Shown in pieces: positions 8,072 to 12,476 of a stretch of 12,476 bases of DNA. The notes beneath the pieces are model-generated. The model was not told the origin of the DNA. It made no database searches and was given only the letters and a program-made list of their open reading frames with translations. Position 1 is the stretch's first letter; each line of letters begins with the position of its first letter. The stretch covers positions 1 to 12,476 of the forward strand of contig JANBTH010000705.1 in the NCBI GenBank assembly GCA_027578815.1, read 5' to 3'. The DNA comes from Coemansia sp. RSA 1804 (taxonomy: Eukaryota; Kickxellomycota; Kickxellomycetes; Kickxellales; Kickxellaceae). A program made the translations under genes and the position numbers.

Positions 8072-8752
8072 CTACTGGTTTCCAGGAGGGTGGTTTCCAG
8101 GGCGTGGTGGCCGGAATCCAGGCGGGGGCTGTGCTGGATATGGCGGGCGTGCCATTCCTGGCGGAGGTGGTGGCGGGCGAAAGCCAGGCGGCGGCATTAC
8201 TCCCGGTGGGCGAAAGCCCGGGGGCGGCGGCATACCCAGCGGACCTCCCATAGGCCGTGGTGGAGGTGGTGGCCGAGCAAAAGAAAGGGGCCCGGCAGCT
8301 ATAGCGGCGCTTCCACGGGGCTGCATCATGCCTGCGGCTGGCCCTCCCACACCACGCACAGGGCCCGAAAGCCCAGGCATCGCCGAGCCAGGAGGCGCAA
8401 GCGGAATGCCGCGCCCAGCAGGGCGTGCAACGCCAGGCCCTGCGGCAAGAGCGCCTTTGGGTTGCTGGAAGCCATCCGAAGGCGCAGGCGGTGGCCCATC
8501 GACGCTGATGCTAATTACACTCTCGCCACGCAAAATAACAAGGCCAAGAGTGCGCTTTATCTGCTGTGTCTTGCTCTTTTTGTCCTGACTTTTAGCTTTG
8601 ATTGTCCGGAATTCCTCGCAGTCTGCAAGCACAAGATTCATATGCTTATCAAAGGCCAGCATCTGTCCAGCCATGACGCGTGTGTCTGAAAGCACCAGCC
8701 TCAGCCTGTAGTTGAGAAGACTCATCATTTTCGAGTTTTTAGAAATTGCCAT
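8072..8752 (-). CDS. SMB1: Small nuclear ribonucleoprotein Sm B (SmB/B')
   Basis: 226 residues, single exon. The Sm fold occupies about 1-85: SKNSKMMSLLNYRLRL (4-19), the Sm1 core AFDKHMNLVLADCEEF (33-48), a Lys/Gln-rich loop (52-67), and the Sm2 strand LGLVILRGESVISISV (69-84), ending in GPPP as in human SmB. The tail keeps the SmB-type strings AGRGIP (112-117) and GPVRGVGGP (130-138), then becomes proline-rich, with PPPGFRPP three times (about 176-183, 187-194, 209-216) plus PPPGMARPP. Such tails in SmB bind other splicing proteins through GYF/WW-type domains. Role: one of seven Sm proteins forming the ring on U1, U2, U4 and U5 snRNA, in the nucleus. The ATG at 8750-8752 is chosen because extension to 8788 starts with GTG and adds residues that do not fit the family. 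The GC-rich tail creates a long glycine-rich antisense frame that is not a gene. Confidence 0.96.
   Translation of the reverse strand: MAISKNSKMMSLLNYRLRLVLSDTRVMAGQMLAFDKHMNLVLADCEEFRTIKAKSQDKKSKTQQIKRTLGLVILRGESVISISVDGPPPAPSDGFQQPKGALAAGPGVARPAGRGIPLAPPGSAMPGLSGPVRGVGGPAAGMMQPRGSAAIAAGPLSFARPPPPPRPMGGPLGMPPPPGFRPPGVMPPPGFRPPPPPPGMARPPYPAQPPPGFRPPRPGNHPPGNQ
8092..8228 (-). repeat. Proline-rich direct repeats in the SmB tail
   Basis: Three copies of the PPPGFRPP unit and one variant (PPPGMARPP) lie at residues about 176-216. The coding DNA is a degenerate, GC-rich tandem repeat and is prone to copy-number change. It is in frame and expected for an SmB tail. Confidence 0.7.
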
Positions 8753-9200
8753 TGTCAAAAGCAGAGCAGACCAGATAAAGTCTGTCACCCCTCTTTTCTT
8801 TCACCGTGCGACAGACGTGTATGTGTGTGCGTGCAATTTTATAATTGCTAGGAATCAAAGTGCAAATAAAAGACTAACAAACAAAACAGCGCTAGAGACT
8901 AAAAAACTGAAGAAAAAGAAAAAAGAAAACTCAAAAGCAGCATTGAAAATAGGCCAAAAATCATTTCAGTGGGCGCATTTACAGAAAACATCCATAATCA
9001 GATCCTATTAATCTCACACAATCGGGCGGGATGGGTTTCCGCTCTGGAAGGCTTTCATCACGAATTAATAAAGCAGAAGCCACGCTTGCTTCAGTTGAAC
9101 CTCTCTTTACTTTCTTCTCTCTTAACTCATACCCTTTTTTTCTGTACTTTTGTTTGCAAAGGCAAAATTGGTCTGTTTAGAATAACCTCTATGCTGTGCG
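8753..9200. promoter_or_regulatory. Divergent promoter region between SMB1 and the DUF726 gene
   Basis: 448 bp without a gene I can support. A TATAAAA on the SMB1 strand (8837-8843) lies about 85-90 nt before its ATG. A purine-rich stretch (about 8900-8931) follows. A pyrimidine-rich stretch (about 9101-9144) lies 57-100 nt before the DUF726 ATG and is a likely start-site region. The short frames here are low-complexity. Confidence 0.55.
8837..8843 (-). promoter_or_regulatory. Candidate TATA box of SMB1
   Basis: TATAAAA on the minus strand, 85-91 nt upstream of the SMB1 ATG, inside a short dyad gcaatt-ttat-aattgc (8833-8848). The distance suits a TATA box with a 5' UTR of about 50-60 nt. Called from sequence alone. 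Confidence 0.4.
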
Positions 9201-9220
9201 ATGGAAGCGCTCGTGCTTAA
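9191..9220 (+). other. Short upstream ORF overlapping the DUF726 start codon
   Basis: ATG at 9191 opens a nine-codon frame (MLCDGSARA) ending in TAA at 9218-9220. It overlaps the main ATG at 9201 out of frame. Its context is poor (T at -3, C at +4) while the main ATG has G at -3 and G at +4, so leaky scanning would be expected if the transcript includes it. Confidence 0.35.
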
Positions 9221-10910
9221 GGATAGCATTGCGCGGAACTGGCTGGCAGCACTGTGCATCTGCAGTGGGCGCTGTGTTCTTGCAACAAGTAATGCTGGCG
9301 GAGACAGGGAGAGTTCTTGGGGAGGGCAGTTTACGCGTAGTATGCTTGAATGGCTCGAGGTTCCTGAGGCTGACTGGCAAGATCTCATGGATCTGCCGTT
9401 TGGCGATGCTGCCAATGACATGGTACTCCTTACGCTTCGCTGTAAGCGCAATGATGAGGAGCTTTTTGAGCAGCAAAGGACTATGCAAAGCAAATCACTT
9501 GAGTCTGTCAGCGATCCAGACAAGCTATACTCTGGACTGATATTTGCATGCCTGGGGATCACTACCAAACAGCTTGCTAAAATTGGAGACAGTGCCGGCG
9601 ATCCGGTTAGTAGTCAGTCCAGTGCACATGGCACAGATGACACGGCCTTGCTGCGGCCCTTTGAGTACGATTCGCGATCGCGTGCAGCAGCGTTTGTGAT
9701 CAGCAACTGGCTTGAGATGCCCAGACAGTTTGTGTGCACATACGAGGCACAGATTGCCTCGGGACTGGAGGAGGCTGCAGACAAGGCGCGTCTCAGCAAT
9801 GCGAGTACCAGTGCCCTTGAAAGAGATAGTAAGCGCAAGTGGGGATGGCGGAAATATCTTGCAGCCGGTGCCGGGGTTGCGGTGGCAGGCACGTTGGTGG
9901 GGCTAACTGCCGGACTGGCGGCTCCGTTGATGGCTGCTGGAATGGGTGCAATTGGAATCGGCGGCTTTGGGTTTCTGGCTACAGCCGGCGGCGCTGCAAT
10001 GATTGGGTCGCTCTTTGGGATGGCTGGGGGCGGGCTTGTAGGCAAGCGTTTCAACACACGTCTGCGTGGCATAAAGGAGCTGTATTTCACACAGCTTCCA
10101 CTGGTGTCCGAATCTGCACTTCGGCCTCATTCTCTCCATGCCACAGTGCTTGTGCCAGGATTTTTGGATCCTGTCGCCTCCCAAAGTCCGTTTATGCCAG
10201 TTCGCGACATCATGGGGCTTGATCTGGGCGACGCATACACCATGTACTTTGAAACCAAGGAGCTTGCTGCACTGCAGGGCGCGCTTTCAGAATTCGTTGG
10301 CAGCACTGCAAAAAGCATGGCATTGTCGCTTGTCCTTAAGCAGACTGTTTTGAGCGGGCTTATTGGTGCGTTTACGTGGCCCCTGGCCTTGCTAAACCTG
10401 GCAAAACTGATAGACGCACCATGGTCTGTTGGGCTTGAGCGTGCTAAGCGGGCAGGCAAACTACTTGCCGATATTCTGGAGAGCCGTGCTCACGGAAAGC
10501 GCCCAGTGACTCTTGTTGGCTACTCCTTAGGCGCTCTGACTATCTTTACATGCCTGCAACAGCTACACCGTCGAAAGGCATTTGGAATTGTTGAAAGCGC
10601 GGTTCTTTTGGGGATACCTGCCGATAGCACTGCCAAAGAAGCATGGTCTGCCTGCTGCAGAGCGGTTTCACGACAGGTGATTGTCGGCTACTCACAGAAC
10701 GACTGGGTTCTTGCCTTTTTGTTTCGAGCCAGCTCTTTGTGTTCCAATCTGGCGGGGCTTTCTGGAGTTGATGAGGCAATGCTATTTAAAGACCAGCCAC
10801 TGATGCGCAGAAAGCTGGTGAACCTAGATCTGGCCAGCATTGTCGTCCAACATGCCGATTATCTGGACAAAATCGACGACATAACGCTAGAAGTTTCGCG
10901 AGTGTTGTGA
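9201..10910 (+). CDS. DUF726 / TMCO4-family membrane-associated alpha/beta-hydrolase-like protein
   Basis: 569 residues, single exon. Residues 1-215 are soluble and poorly conserved in my memory. A Gly/Ala-rich hydrophobic stretch at about 219-281, preceded by basic KRKWGWRK (211-218), looks like two glycine-zipper membrane segments as in TMCO4. The hydrolase-like part follows: HATVLVPGFLD (313-323), a helical region (about 355-405), the nucleophile elbow VGYSLGA (439-445, Ser442), LLGIPAD (469-475), GYSQNDW (496-502, Asp501) and VVQHADY (548-554, His551). Ser442/Asp501/His551 is a plausible catalytic triad in the right order. Known family: human TMCO4 and yeast YFL034W (Mil1, reported as a putative lipase interacting with clathrin adaptor Mu1); substrate not established. 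It may act on lipids at Golgi/endosomal membranes, which is inference. An upstream ATG at 9191 is out of frame. I leave the symbol empty because orthology is at family level only. Confidence 0.9.
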   Translation: MEALVLKDSIARNWLAALCICSGRCVLATSNAGGDRESSWGGQFTRSMLEWLEVPEADWQDLMDLPFGDAANDMVLLTLRCKRNDEELFEQQRTMQSKSLESVSDPDKLYSGLIFACLGITTKQLAKIGDSAGDPVSSQSSAHGTDDTALLRPFEYDSRSRAAAFVISNWLEMPRQFVCTYEAQIASGLEEAADKARLSNASTSALERDSKRKWGWRKYLAAGAGVAVAGTLVGLTAGLAAPLMAAGMGAIGIGGFGFLATAGGAAMIGSLFGMAGGGLVGKRFNTRLRGIKELYFTQLPLVSESALRPHSLHATVLVPGFLDPVASQSPFMPVRDIMGLDLGDAYTMYFETKELAALQGALSEFVGSTAKSMALSLVLKQTVLSGLIGAFTWPLALLNLAKLIDAPWSVGLERAKRAGKLLADILESRAHGKRPVTLVGYSLGALTIFTCLQQLHRRKAFGIVESAVLLGIPADSTAKEAWSACCRAVSRQVIVGYSQNDWVLAFLFRASSLCSNLAGLSGVDEAMLFKDQPLMRRKLVNLDLASIVVQHADYLDKIDDITLEVSRVL

Positions 10911-11124
10911 TTTTGTATTCCCGCTTTTTGCCATCAAAAATGCTCACATTTTTCAGATTCCCACAATGATGTGACTGTACCAATCTATCTTTTTTACTTT
11001 TATTGGGTTTGTAACTTTTTAGATTTGGAATTTCTTTTGAGTATACCACTGGCTTTTTTACCTATATAATCTATTCTGTATTATTCTTTTTGGCACGTAT
11101 TGTGTTTAAATAATAATAATAATA
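10911..11124 (+). promoter_or_regulatory. Spacer between the DUF726 and SART3-like genes, with a TATA-like box
   Basis: 214 bp between head-to-tail genes, serving as 3' region of one and promoter of the next. TATATAA at 11063-11069 is about 56 nt before the SART3-like ATG. A T-rich stretch follows, and then the TAA repeat. No gene is seen. Confidence 0.5.
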
Positions 11125-11127
11125 ATG
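11108..11127 (+). repeat. TAA trinucleotide microsatellite running into a start codon
   Basis: Five perfect TAA units at 11111-11125, preceded by AAA, end so that the last AA and following TG form AATG, with the ATG at 11125-11127. The phase gives ATA codons just upstream in frame, so the repeat adds no in-frame stop directly before the ATG. Repeat slippage would change the 5' UTR length but not the reading frame. Confidence 0.75.
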
Positions 11128-12476
11128 AGTGCTGAGCTAGATGCATTGAATAGTCTAGAAGAGTTCATGAGTGAGCTTCCAGAGAAGCTTGAAAAGACGC
11201 CGTATGACTATGGCACGTACATTCGATGGATCGAGCTGTTGCGGACAATCGGCGATATTGAGTCAATGCGGGTTGCCAGAAAGACCATGTCTTTGAGACT
11301 GGCAGTTCCAGAGGATGTCTGGACAGAATGGATAGAGGACGAAAGGCACCAAAACACGGGTGGTATTAGTGATGCTGCAAGCATAAGCCAGATAAAAGAA
11401 CTATTTGATGCTGCAACGCGCGAATACTTGTCTTCTTCGATGTGGCAGAAATACGTAGACTTTGCTAAAGAGCTAAGCAGTTCTGAAGATGGTAGCGTAC
11501 ATGCAGCCGCAGGCAAGGTGTTCGGTCGTGACGACCCTACGCTAATAGTTTTGGAACAAGCTGTTTCTGCAACGCATGCCCTTTATTGCGGGGGCCAAGA
11601 ACTCTGGTTGCAGTACATGAACCGACTCAAGGATCGTATTGATAGAGCTGCAGACATCGGAAGTAATCAAAACGAACTTGTCGATAAGCTGCAGAGTGTA
11701 TTTCTTGAAAGACTAGACCAACCGCACGCAGAGATCGAGGAAACATTTAACTTATACTCTGAGTTTGTAACAAAGCACTTTGCGGACAATGCGTACGAAT
11801 CGCAAATGGTTAATGCCAGTGGGGTAGTTGGTAATACGCGCGTCAGATGCTCCAGGCGAGAAGCACTGGAGGAAAGTGTTGTTACTTCGGAAGGCTCTTG
11901 GTATGCCTTCTCGCACTACATAGACACAATTTCTAGAGGAAAACAGGTTGACACTCGCGAAGTATCTTGTCTTTACGAACGCGCCCTTTTGCACAACTAC
12001 TGCTACCCGCAGGTGTGGGATGAGTATATAACCTTTGTTGCCTGTTCATCGGATGAATCTGGAGATGCTGTGAATGTTGCAGGCAGAGCAGTCCGAAACT
12101 GTCCGTGGTCAGGCAAGCTGTGGGCCCAGCTACTTTCCCTAACGTACACTGGTCATGGCTACCAGAGCGCTGCTAGCATTTATGATAATGCGGTGTCAAC
12201 ACATGCGCTCGATCACAGTATGCACGAGTTTTCATATATTGCAACCTCTCTTGTTAGCGCCGCACGTCTAGAGTATCAAGCTAGCGAATCTAAAGATTCA
12301 GATGCAGAGCTGCTACTTGACACATGCAGTTCGTGTATAGAAGCTGCCTACAAGCTGGATATATCTACCGCCGATCCAGATCTACACTTGGAGCGTTGCT
12401 GCTCTTCTATCATCACAACCTTTCTAGAAAACGACGCGGCGGCACGGAAACTCTGGATTCGTATATGCAAAGCTCG
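11125..12476 (+). CDS. SART3: SART3-type HAT-repeat protein (U4/U6 snRNP recycling factor), 3' end cut by the window edge
   Basis: 450 residues plus two bases, open to the right edge with no stop. The N-terminal block PYDYGTYIRWIELLRTIGD (26-44), RVARKTMSL (49-57) and VPEDVWTEWIEDE (61-73) matches SART3's first HAT repeats. Later, LYERALLHNYCYPQVWDEY (283-301) and GRAVRNCPWSGKLWAQLL (320-337) recall the SART3 strings ERALVEN...W..Y and NRAIRNCPW..LW. The rest is helical HAT repeat up to RKLWIRICKA. The RRM pair and C-terminal Lsm-binding motif expected for SART3 would lie outside the window. Role: reannealing of U4 and U6 snRNA after splicing, nuclear; the fission yeast equivalent is a long Prp24. 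Baker's yeast Prp24 lacks HAT repeats, so the architecture is animal-like. Prp39 or Rna14 are less likely because of the N-terminal match. TATA-like box about 56 nt upstream. Confidence 0.88.
   Translation, partial: MSAELDALNSLEEFMSELPEKLEKTPYDYGTYIRWIELLRTIGDIESMRVARKTMSLRLAVPEDVWTEWIEDERHQNTGGISDAASISQIKELFDAATREYLSSSMWQKYVDFAKELSSSEDGSVHAAAGKVFGRDDPTLIVLEQAVSATHALYCGGQELWLQYMNRLKDRIDRAADIGSNQNELVDKLQSVFLERLDQPHAEIEETFNLYSEFVTKHFADNAYESQMVNASGVVGNTRVRCSRREALEESVVTSEGSWYAFSHYIDTISRGKQVDTREVSCLYERALLHNYCYPQVWDEYITFVACSSDESGDAVNVAGRAVRNCPWSGKLWAQLLSLTYTGHGYQSAASIYDNAVSTHALDHSMHEFSYIATSLVSAARLEYQASESKDSDAELLLDTCSSCIEAAYKLDISTADPDLHLERCCSSIITTFLENDAAARKLWIRICKA

Noticed and set aside
8031..8588. 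Long glycine-rich plus-strand ORF (185 codons) across the SmB tail
   Set aside because: It is the antisense of the GC-rich, proline-rich SmB tail; Pro codons read backwards give Gly/Arg. SmB itself has clear family motifs.
8753..8788. N-terminal extension of SmB by 12 codons
   Set aside because: The extension opens with GTG rather than ATG, and the added residues do not fit SmB, which starts shortly before the SKxSKM string.
9614..10090. 158-codon minus-strand proline/alanine-rich ORF
   Set aside because: It is the antisense of the Gly/Ala-rich membrane segment of the DUF726 protein.
1..12476. Mobile elements, CRISPR arrays, tRNA or rRNA genes, or a biosynthetic or defence cluster
   Set aside because: No transposase, reverse transcriptase, spaced repeats, cloverleaf or rRNA-like block was seen; the genes are conserved housekeeping and transport genes.

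Overview
The window looks like nuclear DNA of a fungus with compact, intron-poor genes. It carries seven recognisable eukaryotic protein genes, with A/T-rich intergenic gaps of about 0.2-0.6 kb. The family set (a long ABCC/Ycf1-type vacuolar transporter, V-ATPase subunit d, mitochondrial uS8, SmB, a SART3-type HAT protein) is eukaryotic. The near absence of introns and the animal-like SART3 architecture make an early-diverging fungus (for example Kickxellomycotina) a reasonable guess. That placement is inference, not proof.

Layout from left to right. 1-4260 (-): MRP/ABCC-type ABC transporter with one 113-nt intron, running off the left edge inside NBD2. 4261-4863: divergent promoter region with an imperfect inverted repeat and a GA tract. 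4864-5526 (+): TXNDC9/Plp1-type phosducin-like protein. 5527-5847: convergent 3' region. 5848-6309 (-): mitochondrial ribosomal protein uS8m. 6310-6818: divergent promoter region. 6819-7886 (+): V-ATPase subunit d (Vma6). 7887-8071: convergent 3' region. 8072-8752 (-): Sm protein B with a proline-rich tail. 8753-9200: divergent promoter region. 9201-10910 (+): DUF726/TMCO4-family alpha/beta-hydrolase membrane protein. 10911-11124: short spacer with a TATA-like box and a TAA microsatellite. 11125-12476 (+): SART3-type HAT-repeat protein, running off the right edge.

The genes are not an operon or a dedicated cluster. Loose themes are visible: the ABC transporter and Vma6 both act at the vacuole, and SmB and SART3 both act in snRNP biology. 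Nothing shows that the linkage is functional. I saw no mobile element, tRNA, CRISPR array or convincing new system. The points most worth a second look are a conserved-looking R-region phosphosite and degenerate NBD1 in the transporter, a GA tract shared at nearly the same distance upstream of two start codons, an inverted repeat in one promoter, and out-of-frame upstream ORFs overlapping two start codons.
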